Below are positions 34,341-43,779 of a stretch of DNA of 64,000 nt, in pieces; position 1 is the first letter of the stretch; the number at the start of each line of letters is the position of its first letter. The stretch is taken from the NCBI GenBank assembly GCA_041725935.1, contig JBGRQD010000001.1:333294-397293 (forward strand), in the 5' to 3' direction. The stretch comes from Marivita sp041725935. GTDB taxonomy: Bacteria > Pseudomonadota > Alphaproteobacteria > Rhodobacterales > Rhodobacteraceae. A program made the position numbers and the translations under genes. Under the pieces are notes generated by a model. That model had not been told where the DNA came from, did not search any database, and saw only the letters and a program-made list of their open reading frames with translations.

Positions 34341-36695
34341 TCAGTTCTGGATCAGGTCCGGCAGGATCGTAACGATCCCGGGGAATATCCAGAGCAGCGC
34401 AAGCCCCAGAACCTGAATGCCGACGAACGGGATGACACCGCGATAGATGTGGCCTGTCGTGACCTCTTTCGGGGCAACACCCCGCAGGTAGAACAGCGCA
34501 AATCCGAAAGGTGGCGTCAGGAACGACGTCTGCAGGTTGATCGCGATCATGATCGTCACCCAAGCCGGATCAAGCGTCCCGCCATAGATCACCGGCCCGA
34601 CGATGGGCACCACGATGTAGATGATCTCGAGGAAATCGAGCACGAAGCCCAGGACGAAGAGGATCAGCATCACGACAAGGAACACGATGGTTTCATTGTC
34701 GAAGGACCGCAGGAACTGCTGGATGTAATGTTCCCCGCCGAACGAAATCAGCACGAGGTTCAGCAGCTGGGAACCGATCAGGATCGTGAACACCATCGAC
34801 GTGACCTTGGCGGTTTCACGCACCACCGGCCCGAGGATATTGGTCCGGAACAGCACCCAGCAGCTGTAGAGCAGGCCGAAGAACGCAAAGTGGTAGGCGA
34901 TCTGAGCAAGCACATAGGCGATCCAGTCTTCGACCGGGATGCTTTCGCGGGTGATGCGCAAATCGAAATTCACACCCAGCAGGATCATGATGATCAGGGC
35001 AAGTGACGCCCAGATGATGATCTTTGCCGCGCCCTGCTCTTCTTTCAGCTTGCGGTAGGCGGCCAGCATGATCGCGCCAGCAGCGCCAAGGGCCGCCGCC
35101 GGTGTCGGGTTGGTGATGCCGCCAAGAATGGAACCAAGCACCGCAACGATCAGAACGAGCGGCGGGAACACCACGCGCAGAAGTTCGTTTTTCGACAGCC
35201 GTCCCATGGCGATCCAGACGCCGAACATGGTGAGCGCCATCGGGATTGCCATGATCAGGAAGGTCGCTCCCGATCCTGTGCGCGGAAAGATGAAGACCAC
35301 ATCCGCAAGGAAGGCCAGCACCACACCGATCCCGCCGATGATCAACGGCAACGGGTTCGACGACGGCGACACGCCGCGCGCAAGGATCAGGACAAGCCCC
35401 AGCAGGGTAAAGATCGTGGCGACGCCGGTGCCGATCGGTGCCGCGTTCTCGCGTGCCTGAACCAGAGCTTCTGCGCGCTCTTCCTCGGTCAGTTCGACAA
35501 CGGCCCCGGTATCACCGGCGGCGGTCATCGCAGCGCGTTGGGCCACGGATTCGTCCCACGCCTCTTGGCCGTGCAGATCGATCATGGCTGCCTGGCACTG
35601 TTCGGAAACGTTTGTCCGCAGGGTCGGCCCGTCGGCCCGTTCGGCGTAGTCCGACACGGAGATGGTCTGCGAGCCGATGACACCCGCGCTGAAGCCGATG
35701 ATGATTGCCGCAATGAACCCCAGGGGTGCAGCAAGGTACCAGGTCAGCGCCTCGTTGCGCGTGACCACTTCACCGGTTGACCCTGCCATTTCCACCGGCG
35801 GTGCGCTGGCGGGGCGCAGCAGGGCAAAGCCGAATGCGTAGAGACCGTACAGCAGCGCAAGGAACAGACCCGGCAGCAATGCCGCCTGGAAGAGTGTGCC
35901 AACCGACAGAACCGCAGGTTCGCCCAGGAAGGTGAGCGCGTCTCCGCACCCGGCAAGCTGAGCGCGGGTTTCCTGACCAGTGGCATAGAGGTCGCCGACC
36001 AGCGTGCCCAGAAGGACGATCACGATCGAGGGCGGGATGATCTGACCCAGCGTACCGGACGCCGCGATGACCCCGGTTGCCAGTTCCGGCGAATAGTTGT
36101 TGCGCAGCATGGTCGGCAGGGCCAGCAGCCCCATTGTCACCACGGTCGCGCCGACGATGCCGGTCGAAGCGGCAAGGAATGCGCCAACGATCACGATGGA
36201 CACGGCCAGACCGCCTGGCAGCGGGCCGAACACACGCGCCATCGAGGTCAGCAGGTCTTCGGCAATCCGCGAACGTTCCAGCGTGATGCCCATCATCACG
36301 AACATCAGGACCGCCAGCAGCGTTTCGATCGACTGCCCCGCGATCACCCGTTCGTTGATGCGGTTCACGATGAAGGAAAGGTTGCGCTCCATCGCCTGTT
36401 CCCACCCACCGGGGAACAGCGCCTCTTCGACGCGCGGCAAGTCCGGGTATCGGAACACGGATATCGCATCGCGGGCGATGCCTTCGGCGACAAGCGCGGA
36501 AAACTCGGCCGACGACTTGTCGATCGCCTGGTGGATCAGCAACCCTGCCGAATCCAGCGCCGCGATGATGGCAAAGGAAATCACGCCGGCGCCGGCGATG
36601 GCGAATGCCACCGGGAACCCCGTCATGATCCCGGCAAAGAGCGTCAGGAAGACAATGAGGATACCAACCTCGACTCCGTCCAATCCGAAAGGCAT
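34341..36695 (-). CDS. TRAP transporter large membrane subunit (DctM type), enlarged
   Basis: 784 residues, nearly twice the usual ~430 of DctM. The N-terminal and C-terminal parts show normal DctM blocks (FLTLFAGIMTGFPVAFAIAG, IPPSIVIVLLGTLVGDLY, and PFGFALFYLRGVAPKEVTTG). Between about residues 320 and 480 there is an insertion with its own membrane helices and an acidic soluble stretch (VVELTEEERAEALVQARE). Secondary transporter using the Na/H gradient. It is the last gene of the operon, after dctP and dctQ. Confidence 0.9.
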   Translation of the reverse strand: MPFGLDGVEVGILIVFLTLFAGIMTGFPVAFAIAGAGVISFAIIAALDSAGLLIHQAIDKSSAEFSALVAEGIARDAISVFRYPDLPRVEEALFPGGWEQAMERNLSFIVNRINERVIAGQSIETLLAVLMFVMMGITLERSRIAEDLLTSMARVFGPLPGGLAVSIVIVGAFLAASTGIVGATVVTMGLLALPTMLRNNYSPELATGVIAASGTLGQIIPPSIVIVLLGTLVGDLYATGQETRAQLAGCGDALTFLGEPAVLSVGTLFQAALLPGLFLALLYGLYAFGFALLRPASAPPVEMAGSTGEVVTRNEALTWYLAAPLGFIAAIIIGFSAGVIGSQTISVSDYAERADGPTLRTNVSEQCQAAMIDLHGQEAWDESVAQRAAMTAAGDTGAVVELTEEERAEALVQARENAAPIGTGVATIFTLLGLVLILARGVSPSSNPLPLIIGGIGVVLAFLADVVFIFPRTGSGATFLIMAIPMALTMFGVWIAMGRLSKNELLRVVFPPLVLIVAVLGSILGGITNPTPAAALGAAGAIMLAAYRKLKEEQGAAKIIIWASLALIIMILLGVNFDLRITRESIPVEDWIAYVLAQIAYHFAFFGLLYSCWVLFRTNILGPVVRETAKVTSMVFTILIGSQLLNLVLISFGGEHYIQQFLRSFDNETIVFLVVMLILFVLGFVLDFLEIIYIVVPIVGPVIYGGTLDPAWVTIMIAINLQTSFLTPPFGFALFYLRGVAPKEVTTGHIYRGVIPFVGIQVLGLALLWIFPGIVTILPDLIQN

Positions 36696-36775
36696 GTTAT
36701 GCGGCCCCCCCGCTACGTGCCGTTCCCGGCATCATTTTCTGTTGTTGCGTCATTGTCTTGTGCTTCATCATCGGT

Positions 36776-37687
36776 TCAGGTCGATCCGGAGTGGATCGCG
36801 TGTTCGATCTCTTCGGCCTCGCTCGAGAACCCGTCCCGATCAAGATACTTGCCGTCGCTTTGCTCGCCCTCGATGTATTCCAGAAGTGACCGCCAGAAGA
36901 AGGCCATCGCGTGCACGAAGGTCAGCACGCAGAACAACACGATGAGGATCTTGAACAGGAAATATGCGTTGAAGCCGTTCGGGCTGAAGCCGATGGTCTC
37001 CACGTTCCAGCGGAAAATGCGCGACTGCATCAGCATCCGGTCCAGATCGCTGGTCGCGGTCACGGAGGGCGTCATCAGGTGACGCCACATGAAGAACCAC
37101 GCGTAGAGATAGGTGATTGTGGCAGCAGGCAGCATGAAAAATAGGCATCCGAACATGTCGACGATTCGCTTGCTGCCGTATTTCATCTTGGAATAGAACA
37201 GGTCCACCCGGACATGGCCGCCCTGCACGAAGGTGTAGGTGACGCAGAGCGCGACAACCGCAGCATTGTAGAGCTTGAGCTCTTCGGCCCACCAGCTCAG
37301 GTCTTGCGCGAACACCGTGCCCATCGGTCCGAGCTGGATTTCAGCCACGCGAAAGATCCGCTGCAGAAACACGATCATGACCTGCTGCAGCACCATCAGC
37401 AGACCCGCCCAGGCGGCGATCCGCCCGATTGTGTTTGCCATGGTTTCCAGCCCGCGGACCGATCCCCAGAGGATTTCGCGTTTCCAGAAGACGCCAAGCA
37501 CGGTGATGACGAGGAATGTGGTAATGGCGATAAAAAACAGTTCGACGGATGCGCCGTAATAGATGAAGCGCATCACGGCTTCGGGGTTGGACCAGTTCAG
37601 CCACGACCCGGGATTAAAGAGCGCCATCAAGAGATGATATGGGGCCAAGACAATGTTCTGTAGCACCCAAAGGATGAAGTCGATCAT
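36776..37687 (-). CDS. TRAP transporter small membrane subunit (DctQ type), enlarged
   Basis: 303 residues from the ATG at 37687, larger than typical DctQ (~160-220). Four or more membrane helices; the family core is near GGHVRVDLFYSKM with the following RIVDMFGCLFFML. An N-terminal domain of about 100 residues with two helices precedes the usual four-helix part. It forms the membrane complex with the large subunit encoded 80 bases downstream; a terminator and spacer separate it from the upstream binding protein. Confidence 0.88.
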   Translation of the reverse strand: MIDFILWVLQNIVLAPYHLLMALFNPGSWLNWSNPEAVMRFIYYGASVELFFIAITTFLVITVLGVFWKREILWGSVRGLETMANTIGRIAAWAGLLMVLQQVMIVFLQRIFRVAEIQLGPMGTVFAQDLSWWAEELKLYNAAVVALCVTYTFVQGGHVRVDLFYSKMKYGSKRIVDMFGCLFFMLPAATITYLYAWFFMWRHLMTPSVTATSDLDRMLMQSRIFRWNVETIGFSPNGFNAYFLFKILIVLFCVLTFVHAMAFFWRSLLEYIEGEQSDGKYLDRDGFSSEAEEIEHAIHSGST

Positions 37688-37703
37688 GCAAAGCCCCCTC
37701 AAT

Positions 37704-37740
37704 GCCCCTGCTCGGGGCGGCATATTTGATTATTAAGCAG
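37704..37740 (+). repeat. Hairpin plus CATATTTGA element, copy B
   Basis: GCCCC-TGCTC-GGGGC (37704-37718) is followed by GGCATATTTGATTATTAAG. The GGCATATTTG core is identical to that of the element at 41.6 kb. It lies just upstream of the dctQ start, in the dctP-dctQ spacer. Confidence 0.55.
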
Positions 37741-37742
37741 TC

Positions 37743-37778
37743 AAAAACCCCGCCCGGATATCTCATTCGGGCGGGGTT
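37743..37778 (-). terminator. Intrinsic terminator between dctP and dctQ
   Basis: On the minus strand AACCCCGCCCG pairs with CGGGCGGGGTT and is followed by TTTTTGAC. Placed 17 bases after the dctP stop, it would reduce read-through into the membrane subunits and so favour excess of the binding protein, a common arrangement in transporter operons. Confidence 0.9.
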
Positions 37779-37794
37779 CTTGTCGTTTAAAGGC

Positions 37795-38880
37795 TTAGCC
37801 TGCGTTCACGCGGTTCCGCTGGCGCATGAATTCGCCGTCCGCGATCTCGTACCAGCCCGAGGATTCCTCGATGGATTCGAACACGCTGTTGGCGATTTCT
37901 GCATAGATCGGATCGCCCATGTTCTCTTCGCGGACTTCCTTCGAGGCGGTCCCGAATGCATCCCAGACGTCTTCGGGGAACTGACGGACCTGAACGCCAC
38001 CGGCCTGCAGACGGGCCAAAGCCGCGCCGTTTTCCGCCAGCGACAGCGCGGTGTTCTGCGCGTGCGACGCTTCGCAGGCAACCCGGCAAATCGTCTGCTG
38101 CTGAGGCGTCAGCGATTCCCAGATCTCGAGGTTGAACACCATCGACAGGGTCGAGCCCGGCTCGTGGAAACCAGCTGCATAATAGGTCTTGGTGACTTCC
38201 TGGAAGCCCATGCGTTCGTCCGCATACGGCCCGATCCATTCCGCACCGTCGATCTGGCCGGACGCAAGCGCCTGGTAGATTTCGCCGCCGGGGATGTTCT
38301 GCACGGATGCACCGAGGCGACCCAGAACCTGACCACCCTGACCCGGCATACGGAAACGCAGACCCTGAAGGTCGTCTGCCGAGGTGATTTCCTTGTTGAA
38401 CCAACCGCCGGGCTGCATCGCCGTCTGGCCGCACATCAACGGCTTGAGGTTGAACAGGCTCGACAGGTTGTCATGCAGTTCCTGACCGCCGCGACGGTAA
38501 TACCAGTTTGCCATTTCCTGCGCCGTCATGCCGAAGGGCACAGCGGTGAAGAACGCAAAGGCGGGGTGCTGGTTGAGGAAGTAGTATTCAGCCGAGTGGT
38601 AAACGTCGGCTTGTCCCGAGGACACCGCGTCGAACACTTCGAATGCACCGACGAGCGAACCGGCGGGCATCTTGTTGAACGAAATCTGGCCATCGGTCAT
38701 CGCGGTGATGTAGTCGATTGCAAGCTGGGCCGCATCGTCGAACACGGCAAAGCCGTCCGGAACCGATGTGACCATGGTCAGTGTACGATTGCCCTGCGCG
38801 TATGCCGGTGCCGCAAGCGTTGTCGCGGCAGCAGCGCCTGCACCAACAGCAGACGTCCGCAAGAATGAACGACGATCCAT
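37795..38880 (-). CDS. TRAP transporter substrate-binding protein, TakP-like
   Basis: 361 residues from the ATG at 38880. A twin-arginine signal (MDRRSFLRTS, cleavage near AYA-QG) exports the folded protein. DctP fold: AFEVFDAVSSGQAD, GGQELHDNL, GQTAMQPGGWF, and PGGEIYQALASGQIDGAEWIGP. The blocks GGQEL, PGGEI.QAL and HEPGS match the TakP type of Rhodobacter, which binds pyruvate and other 2-oxoacids with a cation, so a 2-oxoacid or related monocarboxylate is the best guess. Head of the TRAP operon, divergent from ilvBN. Confidence 0.9.
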   Translation of the reverse strand: MDRRSFLRTSAVGAGAAAATTLAAPAYAQGNRTLTMVTSVPDGFAVFDDAAQLAIDYITAMTDGQISFNKMPAGSLVGAFEVFDAVSSGQADVYHSAEYYFLNQHPAFAFFTAVPFGMTAQEMANWYYRRGGQELHDNLSSLFNLKPLMCGQTAMQPGGWFNKEITSADDLQGLRFRMPGQGGQVLGRLGASVQNIPGGEIYQALASGQIDGAEWIGPYADERMGFQEVTKTYYAAGFHEPGSTLSMVFNLEIWESLTPQQQTICRVACEASHAQNTALSLAENGAALARLQAGGVQVRQFPEDVWDAFGTASKEVREENMGDPIYAEIANSVFESIEESSGWYEIADGEFMRQRNRVNAG

Positions 38881-39552
38881 GTATTTCCTCCCCTGGAATT
38901 GGTTGCACAAAAACAGCCAGTCCGCTGTTTGCGCGGATCATTTAGTGGATCGGACGGTAATCAGAAAAAAAAGCGAATGCAAATAATTAACGTCGCTTAC
39001 AGATGTATAAATTTTAGGCAAAAACCTCAGAATTTCCGAGGTTTCCACCATTCTGAGATGATAGCGCTAGCAATGGTTGATGCGCGTCGTGAATGGTTTA
39101 GATGCTTCAGATTTTAAGATGGCAATGCGTCCAAACCCCTCGAAAAACCGTGCAGTTGTCGCTGTCTCTTCAGAGGCGCAGACCGAAGCCGGTTGCAACG
39201 ACCAAAGCGGGCCTTTCCAACGGTGTCTCCTTAAGACCCTTATCGGCCTCGGTCAGTGGCGAAACAGCAGTCCCCTCATACAGACGTCCGTTTGCCAGAC
39301 GAGCCGGTACAATCACGTCCTGCCCGGACACCTGTAGCCGCTACGTGGCGAGACAAGCGCCAACTTATGCGCATTGCACAACTCACATCTTCACGTTTTT
39401 TCGCACATGTCATGCATCAAGCGCCCGGCGACTCGGCTTTAAAGCACAACAGGAGCACCGTGTTTTTAGCAAAATTTCGCGACAACCGCCCTGTTGAGCA
39501 ATAAATGCCAAAAATTTCTTGCTTCCGGATACTTTTTTCTTGGCTTTCGATG
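38881..39552. other. 672-base intergenic stretch without a supported gene
   Basis: Lies between the divergent dctP and ilv units. The first 220 bases are AT-richer than the window and hold a perfect 8-bp inverted repeat, CTCAGAAT (39026) / ATTCTGAG (39050). Open frames between 39102 and 39504 have no ribosome-binding site, no family resemblance and Ser/Arg-rich content, so none is called. Promoters for dctP must lie here, but no sigma-70 pair stands out. Confidence 0.6.
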
Positions 39553-39581
39553 TTGACGCCCCCGGAGGCTACACATAATGT
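39553..39581 (+). promoter_or_regulatory. Promoter of the ilvBN leader transcript
   Basis: TTGACG at 39553 is followed by CATAAT (39574, 15-base spacing) or TAATGT (39576, 17-base spacing). This would start RNA near 39587, about 20 bases before the leader peptide ATG. Confidence 0.6.
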
Positions 39582-39605
39582 CCCGCCACGCGAAGGAGAG
39601 CCAAG

Positions 39606-39653
39606 ATGGCCCGAGTACTAGTCATTGTAGAGAAAGCGCGCATGGGCCGGTAA
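39606..39653 (+). CDS. ilvBN leader peptide
   Basis: 15 codons: MARVLVIVEKARMGR. Five consecutive residues (VLVIV) are branched-chain amino acids, as expected of a leader whose translation senses Val/Leu/Ile-tRNA. AAGGAGAG lies 6 bases before the ATG. A classic terminator follows 25 bases after the stop, then ilvB 39 bases later. This is the sequence layout of transcription attenuation. Confidence 0.88.
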   Translation: MARVLVIVEKARMGR

Positions 39654-39679
39654 CGGAACCTGACCAGACCCCCATGCGC
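39638..39679 (+). promoter_or_regulatory. Alternative (antiterminator or pause) hairpin of the ilv leader
   Basis: GCGCATGGG (39638-39646, the last codons of the leader) pairs perfectly with CCCATGCGC (39671-39679). The 3' arm abuts and shares one base with the terminator stem. A ribosome stalled at the Val/Leu/Ile codons leaves it free; one at the stop codon would mask its 5' arm. Its exact effect is inference. Confidence 0.6.
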
Positions 39680-39707
39680 CCCCGACTGAACATCGGGGGT
39701 TTTTTTT
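39679..39707 (+). terminator. ilv attenuator terminator
   Basis: CCCCCGA (39679-39685) pairs with TCGGGGG (39693-39699) around a 7-base loop, followed directly by eight T residues, 39 bases upstream of ilvB. Being between leader and structural gene, it is an attenuator rather than an operon end. Confidence 0.9.
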
Positions 39708-39746
39708 CGCGTAACGAACAGAAGTGTCTGTAAACGGAGCAAAGCG

Positions 39747-41501
<1,755 letters not shown>

Positions 41502-41564
41502 GCTTTCGGACCGGTTTGCACCGGTCCGATCCGTTCTTTGCGACCCCCCACACCGAACCTTTCA

Positions 41565-41614
41565 GTGGGGGGCCAGCCCCCCACACCCCCCGGCATATTT
41601 GGAAAAAGAAGAAG
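41565..41614 (+). repeat. Hairpin plus GGCATATTTGG/AGAAGAAG element, copy C
   Basis: GTGGGGGGC (41565) and GCCCCCCAC (41576) form a 9-bp stem with a 2-base gap, followed by ACCCCCCGGCATATTTGG and AAAAAGAAGAAG. The purine tract serves as or covers the ribosome-binding region of ilvN (ATG at 41618). Same order as the element at 29.6 kb. Confidence 0.7.
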
Positions 41615-41617
41615 ATC

Positions 41618-42178
41618 ATGTCTCCGCTGAACATCAAAAAAGGCTCGACCAAGCATTCCGCGTATAACCTGCGTCCGAATTTTTCCGACGTGCAGGAAAC
41701 CCACACACTTGCGGTTCTGGTGGCGAACGAGCCCGGTGTGCTTGCCCGCGTGATCGGGCTGTTTTCCGGGCGCGGTTACAACATTGACAGCCTGACCGTC
41801 GCCGAAGTGGATCACGAGGGCCACACCAGCCGCATCACCATTGTGACCACCGGCACGCCTCAGGTGATCGAACAGATCAAGGCGCAGTTGGGCCGGATCG
41901 TTCCGGTTCACGAAGTGCACGACCTGACCGTTGAAGGTGGGTCGGTTGAACGTGAGCTTGCGTTGATCAAAGTTGAGGGAACGGGCGACAAGCGCGTCGA
42001 GGCGCTGCGCCTTGCCGACATCTTTCGCGCTCAGGTCGTGGACAGCACGCTTCAGAGCTTTGTGTTCCAGATCACCGGAACACCCGAAAAGGTGGACGCC
42101 TTTGTCGATCTGATGCGCCCGCTCGGCCTGGTCGAAGTGGCCCGCACGGGCGTTGCTGCCCTGTCGCGCGGCGCCTGA
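41618..42178 (+). CDS. ilvN: Acetolactate synthase small (regulatory) subunit
   Basis: 186 residues from the ATG at 41618. The N-terminal ACT domain (TLAVLVANEPGVLARVIGLFSGRGYNIDSLTV in parts, about residues 30-100) binds valine for feedback inhibition; the C-terminal half (VERELALIKV ... FRAQVVD ... ITGTPEKVDAFV) is the ALS_ss_C domain that activates IlvB. Partner of the ilvB product. Confidence 0.96.
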   Translation: MSPLNIKKGSTKHSAYNLRPNFSDVQETHTLAVLVANEPGVLARVIGLFSGRGYNIDSLTVAEVDHEGHTSRITIVTTGTPQVIEQIKAQLGRIVPVHEVHDLTVEGGSVERELALIKVEGTGDKRVEALRLADIFRAQVVDSTLQSFVFQITGTPEKVDAFVDLMRPLGLVEVARTGVAALSRGA

Positions 42179-42195
42179 CCACTCAAGGTTTCACC

Positions 42196-42219
42196 GTCGG
42201 GGAGGGACTGCTCCCCGAC
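42196..42219. terminator. Hairpin after ilvN
   Basis: GTCGGGGAG (42196-42204) pairs perfectly with CTCCCCGAC (42211-42219) across a 6-base loop, 18 bases after the ilvN stop. There is no T-run, so termination efficiency is uncertain; the following AGGATATT weakly recalls the dispersed ATATTT elements. Confidence 0.55.
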
Positions 42220-42236
42220 AGGATATTGGTCTGACC

Positions 42237-42611
42237 TTATCCAGAGCAGGCGATTTTGACGGGCGTGCCCATGTCGAAATACTGTGCGAAATTCACCACC
42301 TTCTGCGACTCACGCGGCTTAAGCGGTGCTGCTGTATTGGCAGTCTCCCGCGTTCCCGCACGAAGCTTGCCCGGAAGATCAGGCGAATGCGACGGCATGA
42401 GCACCTGAGGGTTGCGCGCCGTGCGGACGTTCTCTTCGACAATCACATCAAATCGGATGAGATCACCTGCATCCAGCACCGGCGCATCGTGGATGCTCCC
42501 TTCAGCCGGCGTATAAAATGCAAGTTCGCCTTGGTCTTCGCACCAGATCACAGCCTTTTGTGCGGCTGCGTCTGACCACAGCACAACACCAAACATATTC
42601 TGCGGTTTCAT
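42237..42611 (-). CDS. Conserved hypothetical protein, possible OB-fold
   Basis: 124 residues from the ATG at 42611, chosen because GGGGAA lies 7 bases before; an ATG 15 bases upstream has a weaker site. The first 75 residues (FGVVLWSDAAAQKAVIWCED ... LDAGDLIRFDVIVEENVRTARNP, in parts) have a cold-shock-domain-like rhythm (G.V.W......A.I....G, then L..GD.I.F.V....R.A.N), but the RNA-binding aromatic motifs are missing. The C-terminal third is disordered and Pro/Ser-rich. Function unknown. Divergent from the XRE regulator. Confidence 0.65.
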   Translation of the reverse strand: MKPQNMFGVVLWSDAAAQKAVIWCEDQGELAFYTPAEGSIHDAPVLDAGDLIRFDVIVEENVRTARNPQVLMPSHSPDLPGKLRAGTRETANTAAPLKPRESQKVVNFAQYFDMGTPVKIACSG

Positions 42612-42699
42612 AGTAAGGTTCCCCATCTTAGGCGTCCACTGTGTTAATTTTTTTCACGTCGGGACATCCCGAACTCCGCGTCGGGCATTAAAAATTTGT

Positions 42700-42843
42700 G
42701 TCAACCATGATTGACCCTGACGCGGTTTCGCGTCACCATTGATACTGGTTAGCATCACATACGACCGGATTGCCCTTTGATTGATGGTCCAACCTGATCG
42801 CCAACCTTTGTGTGTTAGGTGTGAACTTGTTAATATGGTTAAC
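42700..42843. promoter_or_regulatory. Cluster of palindromes in the divergent XRE regulator promoter
   Basis: Three perfect palindromes: GTCAA-N6-TTGAC at 42700-42715, TGACGCG-GTTT-CGCGTCA at 42718-42735, and GTTAA-N5-TTAAC at 42829-42843, the last 39 bases before the XRE start. They are likely operators for autoregulation or for control of the divergent gene, though the middle one could also be an RNA hairpin. Confidence 0.45.
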
Positions 42844-42882
42844 GGCATTTAGCCTTTTGATTGACTCCGAAAGCATTCCGAC

Positions 42883-43677
42883 GTGACACGCCCGAGCCCC
42901 TCCGAATTGCGCAACACTCTTGGGGCCAACCTTCGCGCATTGACCAAATCGACCGACTCGATCTCGGCCCTGTGCCGCGATCTCGGAATCAATCGCACAC
43001 AGTTCAACAGGTACCTCTCGGGCGAAAGTTTTCCGCGACCGGATGTGCTGTTTCGGATCTGCCAATACTTCAAGGTGGATGCCCGGATCATCCTGGAGCC
43101 CCTCGATGACATCGGTTTGGGATCGAAATCGTTACTGGGCCATCCCGAAATCAACGAATTTCTTTCGGGGGGCGTGGCACAATTGCAGGAAACCTTCTTT
43201 CCTGCCGGTTTCTACAAATTCGTAAGACGCAGTTTCCTGGACGACACGATGTTCGTACAGGGGCTCGTGTATGTCTATCGGGTGGACGGCGCAACCTTTC
43301 TGCGGGGCTACGAACGGAAGAACGCAATGGTGCAACAAGGCCTGCCCGACGATGCGATCAGCCGGGAATTCCGCGGCTTGCTTCTGGCGCAGGAGGGCGG
43401 TGTCGCTGGACTGGTCAGTCGGCGCAACACGCTGTCCACATCGTTCAACTTTCTGACACCAGTGCCGTCTTTCCGGAACAATTACTGGGTCGGCTACACC
43501 GCCCGCACCGTCCGCGAGAACATCACCGGATCGCGCATCACACGGCTTGTGTACAAATATCTCGGAAAGGACGGAGCCAGCGTACGCGCGGTTTCACGCA
43601 ACGCAGGGATGTGTCGGGCGGACGACCTTGTGCCCTACGAACGCAACCAGCTTCGGATCGACGCGCCCTTCTTCTAG
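42883..43677 (+). CDS. XRE-family transcriptional regulator with C-terminal sensor domain
   Basis: 264 residues from GTG 42883. The N-terminal Cro/C1 helix-turn-helix is clear (ISALCRDLGINRTQFNRYLSG in part, about residues 26-47; FPRPDVLFRICQYF). The remaining ~190 residues are a domain I do not recognise, with many aromatic residues (PAGFYKFVRRSFLDD, FRNNYWVGYTA), plausibly ligand-binding. It sits 102 bases upstream of the Rieske oxygenase in the same direction and may regulate it. Confidence 0.8.
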   Translation: MTRPSPSELRNTLGANLRALTKSTDSISALCRDLGINRTQFNRYLSGESFPRPDVLFRICQYFKVDARIILEPLDDIGLGSKSLLGHPEINEFLSGGVAQLQETFFPAGFYKFVRRSFLDDTMFVQGLVYVYRVDGATFLRGYERKNAMVQQGLPDDAISREFRGLLLAQEGGVAGLVSRRNTLSTSFNFLTPVPSFRNNYWVGYTARTVRENITGSRITRLVYKYLGKDGASVRAVSRNAGMCRADDLVPYERNQLRIDAPFF

Positions 43678-43779
43678 GCCCGGGATTGGCCGGAGGCGAC
43701 AGCCCGTGTCGCAATCCGACGCGACCTTGGCCGACAGCGTCCCCAGCATCGCAGGCACCCCGATGGTCTGGAGGTTGCG

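Noticed and set aside
39026..39057. CTCAGAAT/ATTCTGAG inverted repeat as terminator
   Set aside because: AT-rich short arms with a 16-base loop and no T-run; could be an operator, but evidence is too thin for a feature.
39102..39504. Open frames in the dctP-ilv spacer
   Set aside because: No ribosome-binding site, unusual composition and no recognisable family; left as intergenic.
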